Counted from the first letter of the stretch, positions 1-12,428 are shown. The stretch is DNA of 64,000 bases from Larix kaempferi (GCA_027924585.1 BSBM01000904.1:15350501-15414500); one strand, 5' to 3'. Notes: generated by a model not told the origin, from the sequence alone. Made by a program: numbers and translations.

Positions 1-202
1 TGGGAGACGAATAGTTCATTCCTGACTCTAAGGTAGAGGTATCTTCCTCACGTGACATAGATGTAGTAGGTTGATCCATGTTTGCTCCGGATTTCTCCTC
101 CCAATTAAGGGGATATCTAGGTGGCAAGTTCAAAATCCTTCGGGATCTTCTCAAAGGTTGATCAACCAGAGTGGTTGAACCAAAATTTCTCCTAAGTGTT
201 TT
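1..202 (-). pseudogene. Partial ORF, open at the left edge, unknown retroelement-like fragment
   Basis: A minus-strand frame runs from a TAG stop (203-205) out of the left edge of the window without interruption, about 66 codons. It contains the basic stretch RRSRRILNLPPRYPLNWEE and then an acidic, serine/threonine-rich tail. Arginine-rich segments of this kind occur near the ends of plant retroelement polyproteins, but I do not recognise a specific family and see no catalytic motif. There is no ATG at the start of the frame. It may be the end of a longer reading frame to the left of the window, or chance. No function is claimed. Confidence 0.2.
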
Positions 203-3189
203 CTATGCAAAAAGAAAAATGCAATCCAAAATATACATAAGTTAAAGCTACAAGCAAACTTAGGTGATAGGAGTGGATTCAATGGTCTGGAACCTCACGG
301 GATTGTTAAGATAGTGCAACTCATGATACACCACAGGGTCCAACAGTTATACTCGGCCCAATTTTTCAGAGCACTAACTAGGAAGGATTAGGACCGTTCC
401 CCTGACCATATAACCTGACTACCTGAATCACATGCGAAGTAGCTCCCCGAGTGTTGTTCTCAGTGTATTTCCATGCCAATACAGCCAATAGGTTAGCTTA
501 AATGGTTATAAGAATCCTAGAAGGGTCTCCCGATATACTCAAGGTACGTGGGAGCTCAAATCCATAATGGTGTTGTCTAATGCACAACTGTACGACAGGA
601 GCCTTCCGATAAACTACCAAGTACATGAAGTACATTTTGATATACCCAAGAGTACATGAAAGGTGGTTTGATATACCGGTTGGTACGTGGAAGAACTGCA
701 ATCCCTCGAGATGCATTGCAGGCAAAGAACGACAGTTGCCATGCTTAAAGACGTTGGAGCACATCTCTAACCTAACACACAAGTTTCTATACAATTTTAA
801 CCTAACACTACCGGTAAATTTTATGTTTCTCAGTTAGGTGAATACATGGAGTGTAGACGGGAATTTGAAAAGAATGCAGACCTAAGCTATATGCAAAATG
901 CAAATATTTTCTTTTTCTTTTCGATGAAATCTATCTATGGTAAGGAGAAATTCATTCGTTTTTTAGGGTAGAAATAGACAAGTGCCCCTATACCTCAAAA
1001 TCAATCAAAAAAACAAACGAAGCACTCTCTTCGCTAAACCAAAAAAAGTCATAAAATAACAAACACCAAATTGTAAATGCTTTTCTTTTTTCTCTTTTCA
1101 AGTTAAACGAATTGACGAAGCATGGAAAGAAGAATTTCGTTTTCAAATGGAATAATCTCTAATTTTTGAAACAATGATCTAAAAAGTGAAGGAAAATCTA
1201 AAAGTAAGAATTTTCAGTCTTTAGAAAAGCTTTGTGAAAACTCAAATGCATTTATAACTTTCCGAGAAATGACGAACAAGTTATCATAACCAAGAAAATA
1301 CAAGATACCCTTTTGAGCTTTCCAAATATTTTTCAACGTTCATCCCAAAGCATGAAGACCCTTTTTCAACAATTTCAAGAATCAAACTCGGAATGAAGAT
1401 AATAAAAAGTTTGTTTCCCTACTCAACTACTTGCGATGGATCTGAGAATTATCACTCCTTTTAGATCTACTATTCATAAAATCAAATACTACGTCATGAC
1501 CAACTAATGTAAGTTGGAAATTCCCAAAGAAAATTGATCACCCAAAGCTCAGAAACACTCAAACACACAAAATCGAAATAGCAAGTCACAACAATCAAAA
1601 CAAAGGGACTTGGAATTCAGATCGGGCAGATCCGGTGCAAGGATTGGGAGCTACAAGACTGAGCAGATCGACGTGGGATTGAAATTTCCCACAACAACCA
1701 AAACACTTGCTTGATTGGAAAAGGCTCCAATCAAGACACAAACTTCACAATCAAGCCAAGAAATGGAAAATGCAATATCTAGGGTGTCTGTGACTACAAG
1801 GGACAGACTATAGAACTTAGAAATTCAAATCAAAAATCAACTTGAATAATTCCTTATACCAAGTGCAAGGTGACACAGGTCGACGCACTCTGCAGGTACA
1901 TATCAGGTCTTCAGACGGTCCGGAGACGTACTCTCCAAACAGTAAGTGAGCGTTAGATATGCAGGTTACGAGCATAGATATGGCGTCAGTGGCGTGGGTT
2001 TCTAACCAAAGCAATGCGTCGGACGTAGGAAGTACACAGCCCAAGTGTGTCAGGCGAGATCCAAAGCAAAAAAAATAAAAAATGCTTCAAGAATAAAAGA
2101 CAATTGAAGTGATATTTACCCTAGGTAGAGTCAAATTAAACCTATAGACTCACTGGTGGATGGATATGATGGGAGGAATGGAGATGGGAGGCCAAATCAA
2201 CCAAAATGTAACACAATGAAAGAAACAAGTCAAAAATCAAGAAACAATAAAAAACATAAGCTATCTCTCCCCAGCGAACTTGTCATTTTTGTGTGTAGAC
2301 AATCTGTTAACGCGAATGGAAACAGATCTCTCTAGACCTAAATGGTATAGATATAGCACAAAATAATACACAACATAAAATCCTTCCTAGCCAGATTAGA
2401 TTGCAGGATAGATGAATTACCTGGTTATCGCAATCCCTTTCTCTTTGCTTGATTTGCTTTCAATCCTTCAATCCCCGGCTACGAAACCAGATAGAAGAGA
2501 TGGAAACAAGCAAACTATGTGAAAGCATATATCTATGAATCTAGCTAGATAAGCAGTCAAAGAAGCAAATCATAAATGATATCACAAAACATAACACATT
2601 TATGGAAAGATGTTTATATTAATGTAAATTGCAGCAGGTACAAAGTGACAGGAGTTACAACCAAAGCTTTGACATCACGACTCCAACATGGACGATCTTG
2701 CCTCAAAGATCCAAAGCCTCCTAAATTCTTATGGGTGAAGAAGAATGTTCTGATTGAATTCCACCAGCATGAGGCTGCATAATCCTTCCTCATTCTCAAT
2801 GGAGAGAGATCTCGTATTTATTGGTTTGGATGGATAGAGTAGGTTGAATATTTAGGGGAGAGGTCTAAGGGATCATCCCAATATGTTAGGGAATCGAAGG
2901 ACACCTCACCACATGTTTAAGGATGAGCCTCCACATCACCAAGCTTTAAGAAGTCGCTCGAAGCTCCCAATTATCCATTTAAACCAACTCCGACGCATCT
3001 TTCTCAAAGACAACGTGCGCCAGACCTAGATCACTGCATGGTGTACAAGGACAACCTGCGCCAATGGCGCATTGTGCTAAGCTGCATAGTGCACCACCTT
3101 AGGTATGATTCCCCTTGCTGGAAAGAAGAGTGCATCAGGGTTACTAGAAAAGGTCAAATGGTAGGGAAATCAACCTCTCTTCTGACATC
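203..3189. other. Unassigned noncoding, degenerate repeat DNA
   Basis: No convincing gene is seen in this stretch. The short ORFs here have no recognisable motif and overlap one another on opposite strands. Near 2700-2900 the minus strand reads like retroelement LTR or leader DNA (a TATA-like AATAAATACG near 2810-2820), but no paired LTR, primer site or target-site duplication could be found. The area is probably old transposon-derived sequence. Confidence 0.4.
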
Positions 3190-3210
3190 CAAGTCAAGGC
3201 ACTTTAGGGT

Positions 3211-4200
3211 TTAAGTCATGGGAATGACACCTGACTCATGGTAGCGATATTTTTGTGTAACACCATCAAAGTATTTTAAGATGGTTGTCGAAGGTATTGT
3301 ATTAGGTGAGCCTATAGATTTCCACAAAGACAAGGACATTGCACAAGTAGAATCCCCTTCATCTACCACAATATTGAAAATATTTGACCCTCTAGTTGAC
3401 GCTTGTATCTGGAAAGTGGAAGTGTGAGGAAGGAGAGGTTTCCAATTGTCCAAGTCAAATGTTATCAGTTGAGAATCTAAGGGGTCCATATCTCCAATTT
3501 TCAAATATAAATTCTTTCATTGTGTGGGCCAAGTTTGAAGTATATAGACATCATGCAAATTCTTGTGCTAGTTCTTCGACAATGCTATAAATTTGCATAG
3601 CTCGTTCATTAGGATTATACATGAAGCGCTTTAGCAGGCCTTTCGATATGTGAGGCATCATGTCATTCATCGGTTTTTCAATATGAAGAGGATTTGGCAT
3701 CTCAGAGGTGGAAACTTATTTTCCCTTATATCCAAATGTGGGTTCCTCATAATTACAGGCACTAGTCTGGATGTTGACCTCTCACTTACTCATATAAACA
3801 TTTTCATTTGATGTATTTCCATTGAGAGTAGGAACCGTTATTTCCCCTTGCGAAGGTGCAGGGTTGAACAAGGCTCTAGAAACCAATTGATGATGTTGAG
3901 GAGGAAACGGATTGGTAAGAATAACATGCTACTTGGCTACCTCCTATTGCACCAAAATTTGTTGGGAGACCTCTAACTTGAGGCATAGGTAAGTGAGATG
4001 GTCCTCGCTACAAATATTGTAAGGAAACTTAACCTTCTTATTTTCCTTTTTACCCTCTCTGGCACTATTGTTGTTAGCATTGTTTCCCCCATTCCCATTC
4101 ATTTTGTTTGTATCCTTCTTTTCCTTTTGGACAGAGTAAGTTCCCCTTTTGATTTATTGCCTATACTAACAATATATCGAAGGGTTGGGTAGAACGCAAA
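3211..4200 (-). pseudogene. Gypsy gag zinc knuckle and protease remnant
   Basis: Several minus-strand frames together resemble the gag C-terminus and protease of a plant gypsy element. Around 3985-4035 the translation reads FPYNICSEDHLTYLC, close to a CX2CX3HX4C knuckle but with tyrosine in place of the first cysteine. About 230 codons further on (3211-3504) a frame contains FNIVVDEGDSTCAMSLSLWK and then a GSP..IPSTT.LK.FDG pattern, which matches my memory of the aspartic-protease-like region of some plant gypsy polyproteins. Stops and frameshifts separate the pieces and no reverse transcriptase follows. It is a dead fragment; family membership is inferred, not searched. Confidence 0.45.
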
Positions 4201-4370
4201 CTCATCCATTACGCATGACGTGGGCGGATTTCATGAGCTTGGGATTTCATCCATGAACATGCAAGCAGTCTTTAAACGTTTCCTTGCAGGGTTCCTTAAT
4301 ATCCTCACGATCTCCTTGCAGGTTCGAATCGCTCCTCTTTTGTTGCTGCTGTCACCCAACCAAAAGAGAA

Positions 4371-4384
4371 CGGCAACGGCGCCA
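4371..4384 (-). promoter_or_regulatory. Primer binding site, TGGCGCCGTTGCCG
   Basis: Two bases inside the LTR end at 4387 the minus strand reads TGGCGCCGTTGCCG. This is the primer-site type reported for Athila/Tat gypsy elements and attributed to tRNA-Asp. It differs from the TGGTATCAGAGC (initiator tRNA-Met) site used by the other elements in this window, so this remnant belongs to a different lineage. Confidence 0.6.
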
Positions 4385-4386
4385 GA

Positions 4387-4605
4387 TGTTGTATTCAAGC
4401 AGAGAGTATAAGCATACACAGAGATATAATCAAGACAGGAGATGAGTCGAATGCATCCAACTGGTTATATTCATCTTGATAGGTATATTTATACATCTTA
4501 CATGTGGTTGGAGCGGTTGCACCCACTCCAACTGCTTCTTTAACTATACTATTACATAAGTAACTAATGACAATTAAGGAGCCCAAAGGGTCCCCTCCAA
4601 CAACA
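4387..4605 (-). repeat. 5' LTR of the truncated gypsy element (about 219 bp)
   Basis: On the minus strand the segment begins TGTTGTTGGAGGGG and ends AATACAACA, so it has the TG...CA termini of an LTR. It is directly followed by a tRNA-type primer site. The exact outer base is uncertain by 2-3 nt because of a CAACAACA run at 4599-4607. The second LTR is missing from the window. Confidence 0.55.
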
Positions 4606-4614
4606 CACAATAAA

Positions 4615-4862
4615 CGATGTAGTAATAAATATTTTTACAATAATTTATTTAAACTAATTTATAATTTACTGAATATATTAGTACTTTTATATATTTAATA
4701 ATAAATTTAAAGTTCACAAAGTAACTAAAATTATAATTAAATAATAAAATTGCAATAATATTAAAAAAATATCGATATAGTATAATATGTAATAATATAA
4801 TATTATAAAAACATAATATAATATGTAGCAATAAAATAATATAATATTTAATATTTAACAAG
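4615..4862. other. Very AT-rich tract
   Basis: About 250 bp made almost only of A and T, with repeated ATAATAT and TAATATTA words. No gene, promoter architecture or LTR structure is visible. It lies just outside the gypsy remnant LTR and may be a low-complexity spacer or matrix-attachment-like DNA; the latter is speculation. Confidence 0.5.
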
Positions 4863-7253
4863 TGCCACAAGTGGCAATGTTCATGGCTAGAGCAAGATGG
4901 GAATGCAAGAATAACAGCATATGAATGAGTGCAGCTACGGAAATTTCCATTTGTAATGGTTAGTAGAGCGGCCCTATTTCTGTAGAAAAAAAAGGGTCTA
5001 TGTAAATAGATTCATGACTATATGCCATATTGATAACAATTAAATGACGAGAGAATGACAAACAATTAAATGACAAGACAATGACAACATGTAAAATACC
5101 ATATGAAAAGTATGACAATTATGAAAAGTATTAGTGCATTTGATATGCTTCTTCTGACTATGTCAAATCAATAAATTTAATGCGATACACCAATAGAATC
5201 ATTTAATATATTTATAATCGTATGTTATATTTATACTAATTGTACAAGGTATTAGTAGAAAAAGGCAAGGATATGATCCCAAATAAATGAAAAATACACT
5301 GACCAAGCAATCATTGCTAATAGGCATGATGCAAATGAAGAAATTTTATGTGCATACACAAGATTGTTACATTGGAAAACATGACAATTGTTAGATTGAG
5401 CTCTTGTATAGTCATGTGCAAGGAATCACAATTATTGGAAATACAAGCGTCAAGGATCTACTATGAGCTGAAGTTGGTTTTTTCTCAATTTAGGTGTATA
5501 TTGAAGTCCTTATTATATCAATATTTTTCCATACACAAAAAATGATGTGATGTGATACTTTTATTGCCACTTTCAATACCTTCCTGTTGTGAACAAGAGA
5601 AACTCAACCCTTTGACAACTCAAAAATTAATGAATAAAAAAGTCTTGTTGTCATTCTCCTTGTGCCTCTGTTTGCATCCTTTGGAAATAATTTGGAGGCA
5701 ATTTGGAACTTCACACTCACAAACTATGTAGTGTGTCTTGACATAATTTGTAACATTGAAATGAGAGAGTACATCCAGAAAATACAGTCACATTTTGTGT
5801 TAACATTCTTATCAAATATTAAAGTGTAGTCACAAGATGTGCATTTGGAAATAGAATAGAGTTAAAAAATAAAGTTTTGAGATAAAATGCTTCATTTTTG
5901 TGGGAGGAAACATTGTCGAAGGTCAAGTTTGCTAGAGTTGAAGATAAGATTGTTCTATCTTACAAGGCCATTTTTATGTTGCTATCAAACACAGTTGCAT
6001 CTATCCAGGGAAAGGATACATTAATATCACTATTTGGAGAACCAATTTTTCTTTTCAGAAGATAAATAGGAAGGGGAAATATTTGAAGAGAACAATCTTT
6101 ATAGACATTTGCAAAACAATAGATAGTTGTAATTGTTTTCAAATGGACTGGAAATAGACAAAAAAGGTTGGAGCATGCCAAAGAAACTTTGCGACAATGC
6201 AAAAGAAAGAAAGTTTCAATAGCTATACAGCTACAATAGAGTTATTTAAAACTTTAGTATTGAAACTATGAGCATACAATTAATTTTCTAAGCATCAATG
6301 GCAAGAACATTTGCGAAGCCATTGGAATCACTTGGAAGGAAAATGGGATGGGTGGCATTGTTCACGGGCTTGTTTCTATTCTCAAAGGATCATTTTTCAT
6401 TATGAAGGAGGAGCACCTAGAATTGGTTGGAAAATGAGCATTTTTTCCCATGTGACACAAATATATTGGCACGCGATTTAGAAATCTCTAAGCAGGTGCA
6501 AATTTTTCAACCCAGTTGTGCACCAGTGGAAGGAAAAGGTGCATTGCTAATGACAATTGAGGAGAGCTGCAAATTTTTCAATGGAATATGACTTGTGCAC
6601 CTATCCAATAAATGAATTAAATGAATGAATAAATAAAAAATTTCACTTTGAATAACAACTAATTTTTTATCGAAATTTTTCTCTATGAACTATTACCTTC
6701 ATTCTCCTTATGCCTCCATTTTGCACCCTTTGAAATGAAATTAGAGGTAGTTGGAAACTACCTTTTACCTAAGGTATTTAGTTAGGATAACTTAATAAGT
6801 CATTATCCTTTTTCCTGCCTTTTTATCATTTAAAAAAAAAAAGAGTTAGAAGTTGTTTCCAACCATCTTTTAGATAACACATATAGGTCCAATTGTTGAC
6901 AAAATTCTTGTCAAAATAATGGGACTGTTGAAAAAATTGTTGCCAACAAACACACTGCAAATCAAAGGAATTTTAATTGTTGCAGACACATATACAATCA
7001 CCAGCTATAATAGATCATAGGCATAAGAGCATTGCACAAATCCATGCAAGGACCAAACTGCAATCCATAAATTTTTATATGCACTTAGAACATTTCATAT
7101 TCAAACACACAAACTATGCAGGTGTGTATTGATATAGTTTATAACATTGAAACTAGAGCATACATCCACAAAGTGCAGTTTATCATAGCATGGTTACATA
7201 AACATCATGATGATAACATTGAAAATTCATAGTTTATGTTAACATTGTTATTA

Positions 7254-7600
7254 ACTACCATCCTAGATCCAAATCCTAGGCTCTATCAAGCACCGAGAGG
7301 GATCAAACACTCCAATCACAAGATCTCCCTCATATTATTACTTTTTACCTTTTATTATTACATTTTATTTATGGAAAACACTCGACTCACAAGATCTCCC
7401 TTATATTATTACTTTTTACGTTTTATTATTACATTTTATTTATGGCCAACAATATTGACAAACACTCGACTCACAAGATCTCCCTCATATTATTACTTTT
7501 TACTTTTAATTAGTACATTTTATTTATGGCCGACAATATCGACAGACACTCGACTCATAAGATCTCCCTCATACTGGGCTGTAAAGCGCCTCTCGGCGCA
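7254..7600. mobile_element. 347-bp insertion with tandem-repeat core, flanked by ATTA
   Basis: The paralogous stretch at 5800-5860 reads straight through where this copy has about 347 extra bases. The insertion is flanked by ATTA on both sides (7250-7253 and 7601-7604). Inside, GCACCGAGAGG (7290-7300) and CCTCTCGGCGC (7589-7599) form an imperfect inverted pair around a tandem array of roughly 65-85 bp units (7310-7575), each starting CTCGACTCACAAGATCTCCC or similar. It may be a small non-autonomous element, but no known terminal sequence is recognised. Confidence 0.4.
7310..7575 (+). repeat. Minisatellite, 3-4 units of 65-85 bp
   Basis: The motif ACAAGATCTCCCTCATATTATTA recurs at about 7318, 7390, 7474 and (partial) 7558. 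The later units share an extra TTTATGGCCAACAATATTGACA-like segment. An apparent 133-codon ORF over the array is a product of the repeat and is not a gene. Confidence 0.75.
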
Positions 7601-8712
7601 ATTAGAATGTAGTGTCAAAATGTGCATTTGGAAATAGATTATAATTACAAAATACAGTTCCGCGATATCATGCTAACATAAACATTAGTTGTAAATGTAT
7701 GAGCATATAATTGATTGCAATGTACCTTTCTGGATGTAAGGAACACTATGAAGAAAAATGAAGGAAAGACAATGACTAGTTTTAAAGACAACTTGTACAA
7801 ACACTGAAACTGGACTCAAAAACCCTTGGAAGACTTAGTAAAGGTTAATTTGCAGGTTTATGACAGTAGAAGCATCATATACAAGCTCCATACATCAACA
7901 TCATCACTTTATCTGATGCTCAACACACCTGGGAATATTTCCTTGGCAGAACCAAGGCTATCAATGCAATGTATTCGAGGACTTATGAGGAGATTCAACG
8001 ACTTATGGTGCTTGATGGAAGTGGTTGGATTGTTTCTAAGTCCTAATCCCTCTATCAGACTTCAAAAATATAGTTCAGACTTGGTTTGGTGAAATTTGGA
8101 ATTATAGAGTAGACTTGAGAACACCGAGACTGCACAACTAGTCAATATTCAGGATATTCCAAACAACATAAAGAACCATCAAATTGAAACAATAAGACAT
8201 GGATTATGTTCATTAATACATTATTTGAAATCAAGAACTGACATAATCAAAATTCATTGAGTAGAAGATAGTAAACTCAAACAATACTGAAAACTAGTCA
8301 AAATCTATGCAAATCTAGCAAGGTTGTAGAAAACTCAAAATAATTCAGACTTATGCATTATGAAAGTTTATAACTGATATCATAGGTTAAACATAACATA
8401 AAATACATCAGATGGGAGCCAAGAGTATTTTCACAATAGTCTAAATACTTGACCTTTTTCAATACCATCAACTAGCACTTGAAAACACTAAAATGCTTGA
8501 GAATTTGAACCACGAACTTCATGAAATATTCTATGAGTTTTGAACCATACTTTAAATAGATATAGGACCTACAATAAAATCACTAACAATGGCTGAATTC
8601 CATCATCCAAGCATATAACTGAAGAATCAACTAGTTGAAGCAGCAGGGGCACATCTCCTAGCTATGACTAGGGGCACACCTCCTAAGTCGAATTGAGAGC
8701 TCAAGAGCTATC

Positions 8713-9317
8713 TGTAGATGTATATGTAACTTCGGAATGTATTTCACATATATGTATATTGTATTCCTATAGAGATGTTATTATTCCTCTATACGGAAGT
8801 GTCGTCATTTATATTGTAAATGTCATAACTTATACTTGATGGGTTATTAGACCACCTTGTTGGGGTCGACCCTATATAAGTCATGTGGATCATAGGGTTA
8901 TTATACCACCCTATTGGGGGTTGGCCTAGTCAGCATTATGTTATGTGGTTAAGTTCGATCCTACATGATTTATGTAAAAGGCAAGTCAAGTCAAGTATAA
9001 ATAGAGTGCGGGAGGCACTCTATTTGATCACTCACTTCTCACTCATGCACTCAATGAGGAGTGGCGCACTTATGGAGGAGGAGGATCTACTGCTAGGATA
9101 TGTCTATCTCTTATGTTTGGGTTGTATCATTGCTCTATCTATCTCTGAGGAAGTTATTGGGGTTTTTCACCTTTATAGTTTTCCCCAAGTAAATCTTTGT
9201 GTCTCTTGTGTGCTTGCATTATTGTCTCCATGATTGATATGTTGTAGATATGCTGTACATGTTGTTCTCTCAGTTAATATCCTAGATCATATTGAAGTAA
9301 ATTCTGAAAATTTAACA
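8713..9317 (+). repeat. Copia-1 5' LTR (605 bp)
   Basis: Starts TGTAGATGTATATG and ends AAAATTTAACA, directly followed by the primer site. A TATA box (TATAAATA, 8996-9003) lies in the middle, followed by AGAGTGCGGG. ORFs inside are LTR artefacts, since the same frame recurs in the 3' LTR. Confidence 0.9.
8996..9003 (+). promoter_or_regulatory. TATA box in the copia-1 5' LTR
   Basis: TATAAATA preceded by a CAAGTCAAGTCAAG direct repeat. The same arrangement occurs in the 3' LTR at 15314-15321 and, on the minus strand, in the copia-2 5' LTR at 31148-31155. Conservation at the same place in all three LTRs supports it as the core promoter. Confidence 0.65.
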
Positions 9318-9329
9318 TGGTATCAGAGC
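9318..9329 (+). promoter_or_regulatory. Copia-1 primer binding site (initiator tRNA-Met type)
   Basis: TGGTATCAGAGC abuts the LTR end with no gap. This is the standard plant retroelement primer site complementary to the 3' end of initiator tRNA-Met. Confidence 0.85.
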
Positions 9330-12300
9330 TAGCCTGAAAGAAGGCATGATATGGCATGTATGACACTTGTCGCACTTACAATGTTAGGGCTTGATATAGC
9401 AAAAACGAGTCATCGTAACACTTTCGCTATAAATCCGTTTTGGAGAAGTTTTCGGATCTAAAAATTTTCCAGGTCGAAGATCATATCCCCATGTACCTTG
9501 TGTCCAAAGGACAACCTCTAATTCGTTGTACTTTGTGATTTATGATATGTACAATATAGGGTTTCTGCCTCTTCCAGATCTGAGTCAAAATCAGGTGACC
9601 TTGGGAAAAAGGTCATAACTTGGGCTAGGGATCTCCAAATGAAATTTTGTAAAATGTGACAGGTAGTACATAGACTGTACTATCTTAGGAAAAATTTTCA
9701 GAGGCCGAAGTTGAACCAGTGACACGTGGCAAACCATACAATTTCACTCTCCTGTATTATCCCATAAACAGGTCACGTTGCGACACTTGGCATAAATCTC
9801 TTTTAGAGAATCCAATTGAGGTCATACCTATCGAGATAGAAATATAACAGGTCGGGGTATCTCAGGAAAAAATTTTAGAGGCCGAAGTTGAACCAGTGAC
9901 ACGTGGCATGCCGTACAAGTTCGCTCTCCTGTATTATCCCATAAACAGGTCACGTTGCGACACTTGGCATAACTCTCTCTCAGAGAATCCAATTGAGGTC
10001 AGACCTATCAGGATGGAAATATAACAGGTCAGGCTATCTCAAGAAAAATTTTCAGATCCTGTGGATCAAAAAGTTCAGAGTTACACCAGAAACAATCAAG
10101 TACATATTTCTATCAAAACAGAATTATTTTTGAGTACCTTCATTCATGGCTTCCGGAATTTAGGGCTTCGGAGAAAGTTGGAATTTTTGTAATCGGAGAC
10201 CACGGCTAGATGCTACTCATCAAAATCAAAATTTAGAGACCAAGATCAGATTTTTTGGTTGGGCAGAAGGCTGGGCTTGATCAAACCCCAGTTCGGGACT
10301 TTGATCGGAAAGATAGAAAATTAGGGCTTTTGCAAAAATTGGAATTTTGGAAATCTGTGGCCATGGTTGGAAGCTCCTCAGAAAAATCGAAGCTTAGAGT
10401 TTTGAATCAAATATTTTGGTTGGGTGAAGCTCCAGTAAACTCAAACCCTAATTCAGGGTCCTCCCCAGTGAATCCGGAAATCTAAAAGGCAATTTTGAGG
10501 GGTGAAACTTTGCAGTTTTCAAATTCTGAATATACCAACTTGATCAACTCATCAAGGCGCATATTTCTATCCTTTCAGAAGTTTAAAATTCAAAGTTTGA
10601 ATTTTTGGGGTTTCTTTGACAAACCCTAATCCAGCTCCAGGTCCAGTTCTTGCAAATCAAGTGGATTGGATTAATCCTAGAAGAAGATGGATTGGTCACC
10701 TGCATAAGTGAAGAAGTTCCTGTTTCAAAGGAGGCTAAGGCCTTCCATAAGAAGATTACAAGCAATCTTGACAGGTATGGCTTACAGGTATGTTTCATGG
10801 TTAATTTTATCATATGTTTGTCTTCATATCATTACAGTACAATCTTGATTAATTACTGGACTTGTCGTATCACCTTAATAGAAGATATTCATTGATTAAG
10901 GTTTTGCCACTTATGATTGTACTAATGCATTATGATGTTGTATGAGGTTTATGATTGTTTGCTAACACAAAAGGTACACCAAGAAAGTCAAATCATGTTC
11001 TACTTCAAGAACATATGCTCATGGTGACATGAAGACAAAGATTCATCCATTGTCATGGATCACATAGAAGATCTACTTTCGAGGTATGTATAACTTGGTT
11101 CTACAATGGTTAACTTATGAGACATGCAGGTTACTAGCACAAGTCACTGAAGAGAACCAGAAGACATTATGCGGGTATGTTAGACATAACTAGCTAGCAT
11201 GCTAATCCAGGTATGTTTTTCCTATATCAAGCTAGAATCCTACCTTGTGTTAGGATCTTATACTGTTGTGTTGTTGATAATGATTATTCATGAAGTCATA
11301 GGTTTGAATAATCATGGTTGTATGCATATTATGTTTCGTACCATAATTGATGATATGACTAACCAGAAGAATCATGAAGGTATAGTTTTGAATAATCACG
11401 GGTTTTATGCATATTATATCTCTTATCTTGATTGATGATTCAACTAACCAGAAGAGTCCTATGATCAAATTAGAATATGTATGAGTAAAAGAAGACTTCC
11501 CTGAAACCTTGAATACTAATGTTTATTATCTGAGAATGATCATGAATATACATGTTTAATATTATTATGCTTTGATAGTATTAATATTATACTAATAAAT
11601 GTGTGATTATGTATGAGACCTCAAGGATAACACAATGATGATACTAATAAGCATGCATAGTGATTAAGGATGGATGTAAGTTCAAGAACAAGTAATCTAG
11701 GAAGCAAAGATCAAGAGGGAGCACACTCCAGTTGTTCCTGGAAGAAAGCAAAGGAGCATACTCCAGTAGTTTCTGCAAGGATGCAGATATCCAGAGGGAG
11801 TTGACCATCCTTTTGCATTCCACAACAGAAAGGTGTAGAAGAAACTACTTCAGCAGCTCCTGCAAGGAAGCAAAGACTTAGAGGGAGTTCACCCAACAAA
11901 TAAAACAAAGATAAGTATTTTAATTACCATTCCTTACATACTTGTTTGTTTAAATAATATTTTTCAATGATGTATATGCTTATGTTCCTAGATTTAGGAT
12001 GTGAATGATTGCATTAATAAACAGCTTACTACTAATATGCATTTGATGGGTAAGTGGCCTATGGAACTGTACAACATTCCATTGCTACTTATCTAGAATG
12101 AAACCTCTTTGCTGACATGTTGGGAGTTGTGCACACTCTTAACAATGTTCTGGTAGAGATTGGAAGGCATCTAGAAAGTTACGGGATATGGATAAATGTT
12201 GTATTGAAACATTGGCTAAGATAATTGCATGACTATATGACATATTTCTTTATGTGTAAGAATTTGTTATGAAAACTATGAGATGTTTTCTAATCATGCA

Positions 12301-12428
12301 ATTTAACTTGTTGTGTAGGAAAGATCGTATGCCATCACCTACAAAAGAAGAACTACAACATTTGTTCAGTAACAAAATTATCTATTGAAGTTCCCAGGAT
12401 ATGAGAAGAATGCCATGATCCGTCGATC
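9330..12428 (+). other. Copia-1 leader, gag trace and unexplained internal noncoding DNA
   Basis: The leader (9330-10640) contains a duplicated segment of about 165 bp: GAGGCCGAAGTTGAACCAGTGACACGTGGCA occurs near 9700 and again near 9870. At about 10650-10780 the translation WIGLILEEDGLVTCISEEV... matches the copia-2 gag N-terminus (IGLILEENELDSYVKED), so it is a gag trace. From 10800 to 12340 the DNA has no counterpart in copia-2. It includes a direct repeat of about 84 bp (GTTTGAATAATCATGG near 11302; GTTTTGAATAATCACGG near 11385) and degenerate repeats of about 60 bp at 11705-11895. Confidence 0.55.

Larger units (their letters stand above)
3190..4605 (-). mobile_element. Truncated Ty3/gypsy element (LTR, primer site, gag/protease remnant)
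   Basis: Read on the minus strand, a short LTR (4387-4605) is followed by a TGGCGCC primer site and then by gag and protease remnants ending near 3190. The rest of pol and the 3' LTR are absent. The primer site type is the one described for plant Tat/Athila gypsy elements (tRNA-Asp). The gag zinc-knuckle region and the VDEGDST protease-like segment support a gypsy origin. No target-site duplication can be tested because the 3' end is lost. Confidence 0.6.
4880..7776. repeat. Noncoding duplicated DNA related to the Helitron flank
   Basis: No gene is seen. Two kinds of internal duplication are visible. The stretch 5640-5880 recurs, diverged, at 6690-7240 plus 7601-7690 (shared words include CATTCTCCTT, ATTTGGAAATAGA and GTTAACATT). 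The stretch 5900-6300 recurs at 33171-33605 and 33895-34480 (shared AGGTCAAGTTTGCTAGAGTT-like start, AGAAGATAAATAG, TTCAATAGCTATA). This ties the region to the DNA beside the Helitron, from which it was separated by the R1 insertion. Confidence 0.55.

Noticed and set aside
4649-4870. 73-codon ORF in AT-rich DNA
   Set aside because: Composition alone (Ile, Leu, Tyr, Asn) creates the open frame; no motif.
7236-7637. 133-codon ORF with repeated YYYF segments
   Set aside because: It is a translation of the minisatellite; no start context or conserved motif.
8883-9233. 116-codon ORF, with a relative at 15261-15551
   Set aside because: It is LTR sequence of copia-1 across the TATA box and start of transcription; the two copies reflect the two LTRs.
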